A stretch of 64,000 nucleotides of DNA from Oreohelix idahoensis (lineage: Eukaryota; Mollusca; Gastropoda; Stylommatophora; Oreohelicidae). Made by a program: the position numbers and the translations under genes. Below the pieces are notes generated by a model. The model worked only from the letters and a program-made list of their open reading frames with translations, was not told where the DNA came from and searched no databases. Within the stretch, counting starts at the first letter, position 1. The number at the start of each line of letters is the position of its first letter. The stretch is from positions 186,001-250,000 of the forward strand of contig JAMPIV010000582.1 of assembly GCA_024509875.1 (NCBI GenBank), read 5' to 3'. Of this stretch, positions 11,744 through 21,490 are shown piece after piece.

Positions 11744-12189
11744 GGCTCTGATTTCCTAGGTGAAGGATTATCTGGACTTCTTCTGTTGTACTGTTTATGT
11801 TTCTTCTCATATATTACATTATTTTTAATTTCTCATAAATCCTCTATCTGGTTGTCATTATTTGCGCCCACTATTTATTGCCCCGTGGAATTCTCTGAGG
11901 TCTCTGAGAAGATAAATAAGAACAGGAACACCACTCTGCAAGGCATGTCGTGAGGCGACCAATACAAAGTTGAGAACTCCAATATGAAACACATAGCAAC
12001 TGAAGCACGTGATTGTTTTGGTGCAGACTTTCTTAACAAGGATCAGCAAGTGTAGTTTTTTTTCATAGTGCGTAAATAACTGCAAGGGAAATTAAATTAA
12101 ATTCTTACTTTTAACGCACAGTTCTTTACTTTTTTTCCCTCTAAATTACTCTGTACATATCAGATAGCCACATTGAGAGTAATAGTGGA
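11744..12189. other. No feature recognised
   Basis: AT-rich sequence; the minus-strand 75-codon frame at 11858-12085 has no recognisable content. Confidence 0.5.
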
Positions 12190-12195
12190 ACTAAG

Positions 12196-12300
12196 TATTG
12201 AATGGAACTCACCTCTTTGCAATGGATCTGTGGACTATGAAAAGACATTTGACAGTGTAGACAGAGAATCACTTTGAAAACAATAGCAACATGAATTTGA
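12196..12300 (+). pseudogene. LINE reverse-transcriptase relic (motif A)
   Basis: A short plus-strand stretch translates as VDYEKTFDSVDRESL followed by a stop, matching the FxDYEKAFDSVDRESLW motif-A region of non-LTR reverse transcriptases. The flanking sequence loses similarity within a few tens of bases, so only a small fragment survives. Confidence 0.55.
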
Positions 12301-12319
12301 GAAGTACTTTACTTACATT

Positions 12320-12477
12320 TAACTCTTTCAGTCAATTCTTGTCGTGAAGCGTCGTGGGGAGCTGACAAATGCGTTCTTGGACCAAGTGTGGCGCATTGGC
12401 TGCTGTGAGCCAGTATTGTTGTAGGATGTCAGTGATGTTGTCAGTCTGCTTCTTCAACGTCCTTGTGTCCTGAAAAC
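12320..12477 (-). other. Coding-like segment adjoining the 62-bp array
   Basis: Read on the minus strand this segment has an open, protein-like frame (a block reading TDNITDILQQYW and then HLVQERICQLP) lying directly downstream of the minisatellite's coding-like frame. It may be the parent sequence of the array's edge. I do not recognise the protein. Confidence 0.3.
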
Positions 12478-13532
12478 ATATCTTCTACTGTTGTAGGCGC
12501 TCAATGGTGTGGGCTTCACTCTCATGAGATGCGTAAACCAGATCTTCTACTGTTGTAGGCGCTCAATGGTGTGGGCTTCGCTCTCATGAGATGCGTAAAC
12601 CAGATCTTCTACTGTTGTAGGCGCTCAATGGTGTAGACTTCGCTCTCATGAGATGCGTAAACCAGATCTTCTGCTGTTGTAGGCGCTCAATGGTGTAGAC
12701 TTCGCTCTCATGAGATGCGTAAACCAGATCTTCTGCTGTTGTAGGCGCTCAATGGTGTGGGCTTCGCTCTCATGAGATGTGTAAACCACATTTTCTACTG
12801 TTGTAGGCGCTCAATGGTGTAGGCTTCGCTCTCATGAGATGCGTAAACCAGATCTTCTACTGTTGTAGGCGCTCAATGGCGTGGGCTTCGCTCTCATGAG
12901 ATGCGTAAACCAGATCTTCTACTGTTGTAGGCGCTCAATGGTGGGGGCTTCGCTCTCATGAGATGCGTAAACCAGATCTTCTACTGTTGTAGGCGCTCAA
13001 TGGTGTGGGCTTCGCTCTCATGAGATGCGTAAACCAGATCTTCTACTGTTGTAGGCGCTCAATGGTGTGGGCTTCCCTCTCATGAGATGCGTGAACCAGA
13101 TCTTCTACTGTTGTAGGCGCTCAATGGTGTTTGCTTCACTCTCATGAGATGCGTAAACCAGATTTTCTACTGTTGTAAGCGCTCAATGGTGTGAGCTTCA
13201 CTCTCATGAGATGCGTAAACCAGATCTTCTACTGTTGTAGGCGCTCAATGGTGTGGGCTTCGCTCTCATGAGATGCGTAAACCAGATCTTCTACTGTTGT
13301 AGACGCTCAATGGTGTGGGCTTCACTCTTATCAGATGCGTAAACCAGATCTTCTACTGTTGTAGGCGCTCAAAGGTGTGGGCTTCACTCTCATGAGATGC
13401 GTAAACCAGATCTTCTACTGTTGTAGGCGCTCAATGGTGTGGGCTTCGCTCTCATGAGATGCGTAAACCAGATCTTCTACTGTTGTAGGCGCTCAATGGT
13501 GTGGGCTTCGCTCTCATGAGATGTGTAAACCA
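12478..13532. repeat. 62-bp minisatellite, 17 copies
   Basis: Seventeen tandem copies of a 62-bp unit containing ctactgttgtaggcgctcaa and ctctcatgagatgcgtaaac, with scattered single-base changes. On the minus strand one frame of each unit reads VYASHESEAHTIERLQQ followed by a stop, which is unusually protein-like for a random satellite. Confidence 0.95.
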
Positions 13533-14505
13533 TTTATATTTCTGTCTCTCTATATCACTGAAGCAGGATGTCATTGCTACTGTTTTTTCTGATGTCATTA
13601 TTTCTCAATTTGTCTTCCTTTGTAACATTAATGGCTTTTCTTAAGCATTTAATCTCTCTTTAAGATGATATTTTTCTCTCCTGTGCTAAGAACAAGGACC
13701 CTATTTAACGCTGATATCAAAGAGTTGGTAAGAATATACAAATTCGCTATCGTTTAGTTTCCATTCTGATATTTGGTTGTTTTTTTTTATAGTAATTGTG
13801 ACAGTTAGTAAACCACTGCACCTACTTTTTCGACACTCGTTTCACTTTTTGAGTCAATTCTTCATTTTCTGTGAATTAGACAGCACCTCAAAAACATTAA
13901 TAGAAACCATCTTTACAATTAACACAGTGAACGGCTAGTGAAACACTTAAGAGATTGTTATGTGCGTTTATCTGAAACGTTGACCTAGAGCCCAGGTTTG
14001 CAATAAGATTATCACTGCATCATATATAGAAATGAGAAAGCAAAAAGACTTACCAAAGGAGAAAGCAGAATTAAAATTGAAGACAAGGTAACATATAAAA
14101 ATATAGAAGTAATGATCAAAAACAACTTCAAAGTAAAATAGTAGAGGAAACATCCAACCAGAGTCAGATGTGACAAAAGATTTCTATCCCATGCCAAGAA
14201 GAGATGAAGTGATGTCTTCAGATCGAAAAACCGGCCAATGTAGACTTAAATACCAATACCATCAGTTCAGCAAAGTAAAGATCAAGCAGAAAGACATGTA
14301 ATCATATAGGGTAGGCAAACTAATAGTAGGTCATGTTCTCGAACACTGTCGGCTCCACAAGAGAAGCAGATTGGCAACATGGCTGTCTTCAACCCGTCCG
14401 AGCAATGATTTTAAACTTTTGTTACGACAGGGTTTATGATGTTAGCCACTTTGATAATGGGCTCTTTTAAAGTTACGCATTAAGGGGTTTAAAATGCTAT
14501 TAATA
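13533..14505. other. No feature recognised
   Basis: AT-rich sequence between the minisatellite and the mariner. Minus-strand frames at 13968-14197 are hydrophobic and overlap each other; they look like chance frames. Confidence 0.5.
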
Positions 14506-15690
14506 CGAGGGAAGGTCAAAAAGTAATGCCTCCTATTGTTTATGTATGTAAATACTGCATCGGTGTGCAATTTGTAAATTTAGCAGGATTCCCCAAACAC
14601 TCTTCTGCACTGTATAGCATTACCAACCTGTTTCAGTAACAGATGGCACCACTGTAACAGTTTAAAAATGGCTGCCAAAGACGTTCGGTTAAAACAACGT
14701 TATGTCATAGAATTCCCCAATGCTGAAGGCGAGACCCCAATTCGCATCCACGAACGTTTGAAGAATGTTTATGGAGATTCAACGATGGATGTTAGCACTG
14801 TCCGACGTTGGGTACATCGTTGTGACGAAGCTGAAGTAGGTCAATCCTCAATGGCTGACGCAAAGCGGACTAGCCGTCCGTCTACCGCAGTGACTCCACA
14901 CAACATTCATCGAGTTGATGGCATCATTCGTGGTGACCGTCGGGTAACACTGGATGAACTTTCTTCCATGATGTCCATTAGTAAAGGCAGTGTCCAGAAC
15001 ATCATTAAAGACCTGGGTTATTCATAAGTTTGTGCACGGTGGGTACCCAGAATGTTGACAGACAGACAACATCGCCGACAAGAAAGAAGTTCAAAAGTTA
15101 GCCGTCTGTAGTGAAAGTTATGGCCTCCGTGTTTTGGGATGAGAAGGGTGTGATTCTTCTCGACTTCTTGGAACAGGGAAACACGGGGAATGCAGACCGT
15201 TACATTGAAACTTTGAAGAAGTTTAGAGGTCGTTTTCGGCGACTTTACCCATTAAAAGATCAGAGAACTGCACTACTGTTGCACGATAATGCCACGACAC
15301 ACACCGCTAAACGCACCATTGATGCGATTGCAGAATTTGGCTGGACATTATTACCACATCCCCCTTACAGTCCCGATCTTGCACCTTCTTTTTTCCATCT
15401 GTTTGGACCACTGAAAGAAGATCTTCGAGGACATCACTTTGAGGACACCGAGACCCTTAAACGCGCCGTACGCCAGTGGTTTAGGAAAAAGGACACAATT
15501 TTTTACCGTGCGGGGATACATGCCCTTGTGAGAAGATGGACAAGAACTGTAACAAATAACGGAGATTACACTGAGAAATAAATTTTTGAAGTTCAGACTT
15601 GGGGCTACATTTCAATGTGAATTTTATCTGTTTTCTTGCCTATTGAATGAAATTAAAAATTACGAGCCATTACTTTTTGACCGTCCCTCG
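14506..15690 (+). mobile_element. Mariner element with TIRs and TA target duplication
   Basis: Left end cgagggaaggtcaaaaagta and right end, reverse-complemented, cgagggacggtcaaaaagta: 19 of 20 positions match and the match continues through atgcctc/atggctc. TA dinucleotides flank both ends (14504-14505 and 15691-15692), the expected mariner duplication. Total 1185 bp, slightly short for the family because of an internal deletion in the transposase. Confidence 0.93.
14668..15581 (+). pseudogene. Mariner transposase, deleted and catalytically dead
   Basis: The 5' frame (14668-15027) carries the HTH half: MAAKDVRLKQRYVIE, WVHRCDEAE, ISKGSVQNIIKDLGYS. A stop at 15025-15027 is followed, in frame, by a recognisable WVPRMLTDRQ block. 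The next block (KKFKS, stop, PSVVKVMASVFWD) is in another frame, so about 60 codons are missing, including the GDETW segment that carries the first catalytic aspartate. The second aspartate is present (LLHDNATTH). The third, normally in LAPSDYHLF, reads LAPSFFHLF, so it is replaced by phenylalanine. The C-terminus (IHALVRRWTRTV...GDYTEK) is normal. At least four independent lesions make this a non-autonomous copy. Confidence 0.9.
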
Positions 15691-15692
15691 TA

Positions 15693-16573
15693 TATATTAT
15701 GTTTCGCGCTTCACGGTAATTGAACGCGAATCGGTAGAGTCGCGTAGATTTATGATGACGTGTTGCGTTGGTATGCTAACACGTGACGACATTATAATTG
15801 TACCCTTTGTATTCTGGATTTGGTCCTAGACGGACGCGATTTTGCAATGCTCCCGTTGATGATAGTAATTGTGTAGAGGATTTTCTCTATTATATGGCAC
15901 CATGGTCTGCCTATTGGATATAGATACAAATAACGTCTCAGTTTGATGAAATGAAATATTCTTCAGGTCAAGAATAGTTGCAGGGAGTAATTTTATTAAT
16001 AAGTATCCAAATTATAATTATCGACCAACTTTGGTTGTTCATTACCGGATTACCGACCTACGGAATCGCTAGTAAATAGCCAGACGTTGTGTTGATTAAT
16101 GAAGTAAAAGTCAGGAGACGATTCGTATAGATTGCATGAACTTTATGTAAGCTTGATTACTATGATGTCTTATGGATTCGCATATCGTCAATTAAATGTA
16201 TTTTTGTGGACTCGTACCACCTTGGACTTATCAACTCACTATTGTTGAAGTTTTGGTCAGTTTACACCCAAAATTCGCCAACATAATATAAGCACGATGT
16301 TCAAGATAAAATAAGTCATAAATGATAAAGAGAATAAATTCAAGACATGGCCAGAAATAATGCACACTCTTTATTAATAACGGAAATGGTTAAAAAGGTC
16401 AAGCAATAAAGACAGACCTCCAAGCCACAAGCAAGCGCAACAAAGTGGTCTAACACCCCTACTATAACATACACCATCTTATTTTTGTTTTCCTTTTGTT
16501 TGAATATCACCCTTATGATACCCTGTTCAACCAGTAGGTTATAATTAGGGTAGATTTTATGACTCCTTGGTTT
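15693..16573. other. No feature recognised; left flank of element A
   Basis: AT-rich, no coding frame with recognisable content. The element A LTR similarity begins abruptly at about 16574 with no TG end. Confidence 0.5.
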
Positions 16574-17644
16574 TAGACATAAACAAGCAAGTACATCATA
16601 GGTACGATCAAACAGTCATTGTATCATCGAAGTAGTCGATTCAACAGGCACAGCAGACAGCATTATAATAATGTACATTATGTGCCTTTTAGGATATCGT
16701 AAACCCGCTGTACATGTAGTCAGGTAGTAAACTTCCCCTTTCCATAAGAGCTAGTAGATATCAACTAGGAGATTAAATATGGTCTCCTCGATTTGACCTC
16801 AACAAGACAGGCATGTCTTTTGAGCGCCACGTTATTGTCCTCTATGTTCCTTATATAGCAAAGGTAGCAAACCTAGATCCATCAACAAAGTTCAGGAAGC
16901 AAATAGTCCGTAGGACAGGCATCAATCGATGCGCGACAATATAAGTGGATCGTGAGCTGAGCAAACTTGTCATAATATAGACTTTATAATAAGGCAGGCT
17001 AAGCGAAAGTCAACATCACAAGATGGCGATAAAGTTACTCAGCAAAAAAGGATTTAGTTACCTGTTCATTAGGAATTAACTCACATAATCACATATGCCT
17101 CCAGGCATTAGGAATAACATAGAGATATATCATCTCAAAAAAGGAACAACAATCATGAGGACTCCTTCCTGAATAAACTAAGCGAAGACTAGCACATTGC
17201 TACGTCTCGCCTTACCAGCTTCTCTGCTCAGACTCACCTGGGCGGAAATCGTTGAAACAACGCCACAAAAAGAGACATGCGCAGAACACGCGAATCGAAT
17301 ACAACTCAGCCAAATTTACGAAACGAAGAATGTTCTACGATGTTCGACTAAAGACCTTTTACCTTAAAAGGAAATGAATCTTGAAACATTGCGATTGCCA
17401 ACTGTTTTCAAAGAACTGGCGATCTGAGCGCTCCATAAATGGACATGACTCAAAATCGTTCACACAACTATCGGCAACCCTAGCTATCAAGATAAGACAA
17501 CTTCTTGACGATAGCTATCAAGATTAGACGACTGTAGAAATAAAAGTGACTACAATTCCATGAGTTCCTTCCCATGCATTAAAAAATTAACTATAGTCAG
17601 AATGCATGGTCAGAATAAGTTGCGACAAGTTTTTAGCAGCAACA
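16574..17644 (-). repeat. Element A 3' LTR, truncated at its outer end
   Basis: Matches the element A 5' LTR pieces (24939-25084 joined to 41310-42195) over its whole length. It carries one extra block of about 45 bp (near 16973-17018) absent from the other copy. In element orientation the LTR starts TGTTGCTGC. The outer end lacks a CA terminus and the first ~355 bp of the other copy (24585-24938) have no counterpart here, so the LTR seems truncated. No target duplication was found. Disruption of this LTR would remove the U5-side end used for integration. Confidence 0.8.
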
Positions 17645-17662
17645 TTACCGCCACCTCCCGAT
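17645..17662 (-). promoter_or_regulatory. Element A polypurine tract
   Basis: In element orientation the sequence just upstream of the 3' LTR is gggaggtggcggtaa, a purine-rich tract suitable for priming plus-strand DNA. Confidence 0.6.
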
Positions 17663-18416
17663 AAAAAAAAATGTGCAACATTTTTTTTTTTTAAATATCC
17701 AAGAGTAAAACCAAAAGCGGTTTAACAACGCACGAATTATGCGGGGATAACTAATTGCACTGCCTAATATGAGGCTAAATTGACACATAAAGTGTCTGGT
17801 GAGAATATTTCTCAACAGATAAAAAATCTGATTCAAAAATATATCGGGGAGGTGCCACCAACACACACTACGCTTGCATGAAAATACAATATAAATATGC
17901 AAGTTCATATCATTATAATCAAATAGCAGTGTCATAATCTAATACCGCTTAGAATGGATGTACACATCTGATATTGAATGTTAAATATTACATTATCTAA
18001 ATGTTTAATATTACCATTACATAATGAAATTAAACATAAATGACGATCCAGGACACATCTCCTGTCGTTCCAAAGAAACTGTACAATGTGGAACTCTCCA
18101 TGTTTGACAACAGAAAGGTAGCTTCTCAGATCAACAATAACGTGCTGAGAAAAAAAACAACCAATATAATTCTATTTAATAGCCATTATGTTTCATACTA
18201 TACAATACATTATTATTAATAATTGTGGCCGAGTGAACTTTCGGCCCTTATATTAACTACTCAGTCTTCTTCTTATATTAAAGATGGGAACAGAAGAAGA
18301 TGATAACAAAGCACAATAGTATGTGTTCACCTAAAGTGAGGACAGATGTGCTAATGTATTGTAGTAATATAGGTGTGTTATGACTCTGTCGTATATCTAG
18401 AAATAGAACAGAAGTA
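17663..18416 (-). other. Element A 3' untranslated region
   Basis: About 750 bp between the RNase H stop codon and the polypurine tract. It contains no recognisable env-like or other frame; the 96-codon frame at 17645-17935 crosses into the LTR boundary and looks fortuitous. Confidence 0.6.
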
Positions 18417-19604
18417 TTAGTTGGAAACATGTGGGCATCTAGACAGAATGTCAGCCATCACATTATCCGACCCACGGATAGCTCGTACCGTGAAGTGAAA
18501 AGGTTGAAGAGCAATAGCATATCGAGTGGATCTCGAACTCTTCAAGTTCTTAGTCTGAATAGCTGTAAGAGCTTTCTGATCAGTTTCTAGAATGAAATGT
18601 GCGCCCAGGAGGAATCTTTGTAGTTTGAGAATAGACCAAACCATAGCCAACAATTCACGGTCTAAAACCGAGTAGTTCCTCTCTGCCGCATTTAGTTTTC
18701 TAGAAATGTACATGACAGGATGCAGAGTTTCAGCATATTCCTGCATAAGTGCTGCTCCGATCCCAGTGGATGAAGCATCACTTCGAAGAACAAAAGTTCT
18801 ATCAAGAGTAGGTAATCTTAGGATGGGAGGAGAAGAAAATATACTTTTAATCTGGTCTAAGGAAGATTGACATTCCTGAGACCAACGAATCAGATTAGGA
18901 CGTAGAGTAGACAGTAGGTCATATAAACCCAGATAGTGATCTTCCCAAGAATCACTGAAGAGACAGATATCATCTAAGTAAGCGATGACATCTGAACGAT
19001 GAGAAAGAATTCGACGCATCATGCGAACGAAAGTAGCAGGGGCGTTCATAAGACCGAAGGGCATTACATTCCATTGAAATAAACCCCTAGGTGTAGAGAA
19101 AGCAGTCAGAGGTTTGGCATGATCTGCTAAAGGCACTTGCCAATAACCTTTTGACAAGTCAAGTTTAGTGAAGAATCTAGAATTAGAAAGTCTAATAAGT
19201 AGATCTTCTAGTAAAGGCATAGGTTCAGCATCGAACTTTGTGACTTGATTTAATTTGCGATAATCAACGCAAATTCGTATGTTCTTATCTTTCTTCCGAA
19301 CAATAACCATGGAAGAAGAATATGGAGAAGTCGATGGTTCAATTATGTTTAATTGGATCATTTCATCCAATTCCTTTTCCACTTGTGACTGAAAGTGTAT
19401 AGGGATAGGATACGGCCTAACCCTAATAGGATTACTGTCGGTAAGAATTATGTCATGTTCTATGACATTCGTGTGACCAGGGATGTCGGTTAGAACATCC
19501 TTAAATGTCTGTAACATCGACGAGACTTGACGATGTTCATCAACAGAAAGATTAGGAGAAATGGACACATCTTTCCAAGATTCCATAGAATGTAGTGGAA
19601 CCAC
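18417..19604 (-). CDS. Element A RT-RNase H (internally deleted RT)
   Basis: A 395-codon frame encoding reverse transcriptase then RNase H, the last domains of the element. RT motifs: DYRKLN (about 114-119), LDLSKGYWQVP with the first catalytic Asp at 149, MPFGLMNAP (181-189), and YLDD at 209-212. Sequence then jumps near residue 235 (LLSTLR to PNLIRW) directly into the region preceding RNase H. Compared with the sister family, about 75 residues of the RT palm end, thumb and connection are missing, so this RT is unlikely to work. RNase H keeps its acidic residues (D276 in LRSDASS, E317 in DRELLA, D342 in LETDQ, D in NVMADILSR). True upstream coding joins at the T8 run near 19627-19634, upstream of the first methionine. 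Confidence 0.88.
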   Translation of the reverse strand: MVPLHSMESWKDVSISPNLSVDEHRQVSSMLQTFKDVLTDIPGHTNVIEHDIILTDSNPIRVRPYPIPIHFQSQVEKELDEMIQLNIIEPSTSPYSSSMVIVRKKDKNIRICVDYRKLNQVTKFDAEPMPLLEDLLIRLSNSRFFTKLDLSKGYWQVPLADHAKPLTAFSTPRGLFQWNVMPFGLMNAPATFVRMMRRILSHRSDVIAYLDDICLFSDSWEDHYLGLYDLLSTLRPNLIRWSQECQSSLDQIKSIFSSPPILRLPTLDRTFVLRSDASSTGIGAALMQEYAETLHPVMYISRKLNAAERNYSVLDRELLAMVWSILKLQRFLLGAHFILETDQKALTAIQTKNLKSSRSTRYAIALQPFHFTVRAIRGSDNVMADILSRCPHVSN

Positions 19605-21490
19605 TGGAAGAGGAAGATCGACATCAGAAAAAAAACAGATTCCTCATCCTGTATGACAGACAGGGATGAGTAATGACCATGAGGTACAGAAGAATCGTCC
19701 GTTGCCTGAAAAATAGGCAGCAAATAGTCTGGACGCTCATGAAATTCCGTTAGCATGTTGATATGGAAAGTCTTATGCTTTCCATCTATATCGACCACAT
19801 AGTCAACATCGGAAATTCGTGAGACTATTGCATATGGACCTTTCCATGCAATCAGAAGTCTATTTTCCCTACTGGGGAGTAGGACGAATGCTTTGTCACC
19901 TGGACAAAGTTGTCGTAGACATCTGTTCTTGTTAGCAAACTGCCTTGCTTTTTCTTTAGCAATTTCTGACGAAGCAGTCGCTAGTTTGCATGCCTCAATG
20001 ATCTTTTGTCTAAGAGCAATGACATACTCATATGAAGATTGAGTGTCATCACTAATATCATCGGCAGTGATGAGATCGTGTAATAAAGACATAGGGCCGC
20101 GCGGACGCGCGCCAAAGACAAGTTCAAAGGGAGAAAATCCTGTGTGCTCATTTGGGACCTCTCTATAGGCAAAGAGAGCCGCGGGTAAAACCCTGTCCCA
20201 ATCTTGAGGATGATCTTCAGTTATCTTACCAAGCAAAGTCTTGAGCGTTCTATTCAGACGCTCAACTAACCCATTAGACATAGGATGATAGATGCTACTG
20301 AGAGATCTTTTAATGTGTAAGGTAGACATTACTTGAGACATAGTATCAGATATGAGTTGAGTGCCATGGTCTGACAGTATTTCTCTGGGGAACCCCAAGC
20401 GAGAAAATATCAGCCAAAGAGCATCTGCGATATCTGTAGTAGATATGCTCTTTAGAGGGATAGCCTGTGGCCAACGTGTGCACATATCGACACATGTAAG
20501 GATAAACTGATGTCCTCTGGCCGACTTTATCTTAAAAGGGCCAATAATATCTATGGCCATTTTCTGGAATGGCCGAATAGGGATGTCAGCAGCCTGGATA
20601 GGCGCAGCATGTCGTGGTCCTCTAGATTTGACCTCCTGACATACTTGACATGATCGGCAGTATATACGAATGTCCTTGTTAACAAAGGGCCAAAAGAAAG
20701 CCGCAAGGACTCTCGACTTTGTACGGGAAAATCCCATGTGTCCAGCACATTGCGAGTCATGAGCATGTTGCAATATTTGCACTCTCATACTCTTGGGAAC
20801 AAGAATTTGCGAATGTGCTGACGTAGCCGAGTCTTGTACCATACGTACAAGTACGCCGTTTTTCATTTCTATCCAAGATTTTCTTTGTGTATCCTTATTT
20901 GGATCACCTTTCTTCGCAAGAATGAAGAATTTCTTTAGCGTAGGATCTTCTTCTTGTAATTTTATGAACGAGTCACGAGAAATAACCAAGGTACTATCTT
21001 GGCTATGAACTTCATTATCATTATTCAACGAAGTTTGTGGTGTTTGTAGAGCTTGTGCTCTTGTAACCACTGCATTGGTAGCTTGCATATTATCATCTTC
21101 CCAAGCAGCAATCTGCTGTGGGGTACATTCCCTAACTCCGTGGATACGACCAATAATAAGGTCCGCAATTGGATTAGGTAAGAGACAGGCATGCACATCT
21201 CCCGTAAAGAAAGGAGTGGCAATGTGAATTACAGCAGTAGGATATTTCTCTAGAGTGCCGCCAAATGTGACACATTTGATAACCCTTCCTGTCGCACAGG
21301 ATGGATCTACAAGCGATTGTCTAACACCAATAGTGGTGCATCCGGAATCGAAAAGTAGTGAGACCGGAGTATTATTAACAAGACCCTTATGTAGGATTAG
21401 AGAACCTCTCCCGTCATGTGCAACCGAAGCAGGAAGAGCGGGGAGAGGGTGACCACAACTCAAAGTCGATATTGTAGTCGGTTCGAACAA
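19490..21490 (-). CDS. Element A protease-integrase
   Basis: A 666-codon frame with protease followed directly by integrase. The protease has LLFDSG (D48-S49-G50), the aspartic protease active site. The integrase has an HHCC zinc-binding region (histidines about 244-251, CxxC within 278-284) and a catalytic triad D314, D374, E410, spacing D-x59-D-x35-E. The C-terminus has a GPY/F module (WKGPYAIVSRI, about 550-560). The listed start is a TTG; the frame is open further upstream to the A10 run near 21632-21641, so it is probably expressed by -1 frameshift from gag. The last ~45 residues are an out-of-frame tail: coding similarity passes to the RT frame at the T8 run. Integrase precedes RT, unlike standard gypsy elements. 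Confidence 0.9.
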   Translation of the reverse strand: MFEPTTISTLSCGHPLPALPASVAHDGRGSLILHKGLVNNTPVSLLFDSGCTTIGVRQSLVDPSCATGRVIKCVTFGGTLEKYPTAVIHIATPFFTGDVHACLLPNPIADLIIGRIHGVRECTPQQIAAWEDDNMQATNAVVTRAQALQTPQTSLNNDNEVHSQDSTLVISRDSFIKLQEEDPTLKKFFILAKKGDPNKDTQRKSWIEMKNGVLVRMVQDSATSAHSQILVPKSMRVQILQHAHDSQCAGHMGFSRTKSRVLAAFFWPFVNKDIRIYCRSCQVCQEVKSRGPRHAAPIQAADIPIRPFQKMAIDIIGPFKIKSARGHQFILTCVDMCTRWPQAIPLKSISTTDIADALWLIFSRLGFPREILSDHGTQLISDTMSQVMSTLHIKRSLSSIYHPMSNGLVERLNRTLKTLLGKITEDHPQDWDRVLPAALFAYREVPNEHTGFSPFELVFGARPRGPMSLLHDLITADDISDDTQSSYEYVIALRQKIIEACKLATASSEIAKEKARQFANKNRCLRQLCPGDKAFVLLPSRENRLLIAWKGPYAIVSRISDVDYVVDIDGKHKTFHINMLTEFHERPDYLLPIFQATDDSSVPHGHYSSLSVIQDEESVFFLMSIFLFQWFHYILWNLGKMCPFLLIFLLMNIVKSRRCYRHLRMF
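19626..19634 (-). promoter_or_regulatory. Candidate -1 frameshift site, INT to RT
   Basis: In element orientation GTTTTTTTTCTG. The zero frame reads gtt ttt ttt ctg. A one-base backward slip on T TTT TTT moves into the frame that leads continuously into the RT ORF. A one-base homopolymer error would look the same. Confidence 0.4.

Noticed and set aside
8711..13532. CRISPR-like direct repeats
   Set aside because: The 50- and 62-bp units are contiguous tandem repeats with no unique spacers, in a eukaryotic setting.
17663..18416. A third (env-like) gene downstream of RNase H in element A
   Set aside because: No open frame of useful length, signal peptide or membrane pattern in this 750-bp region.
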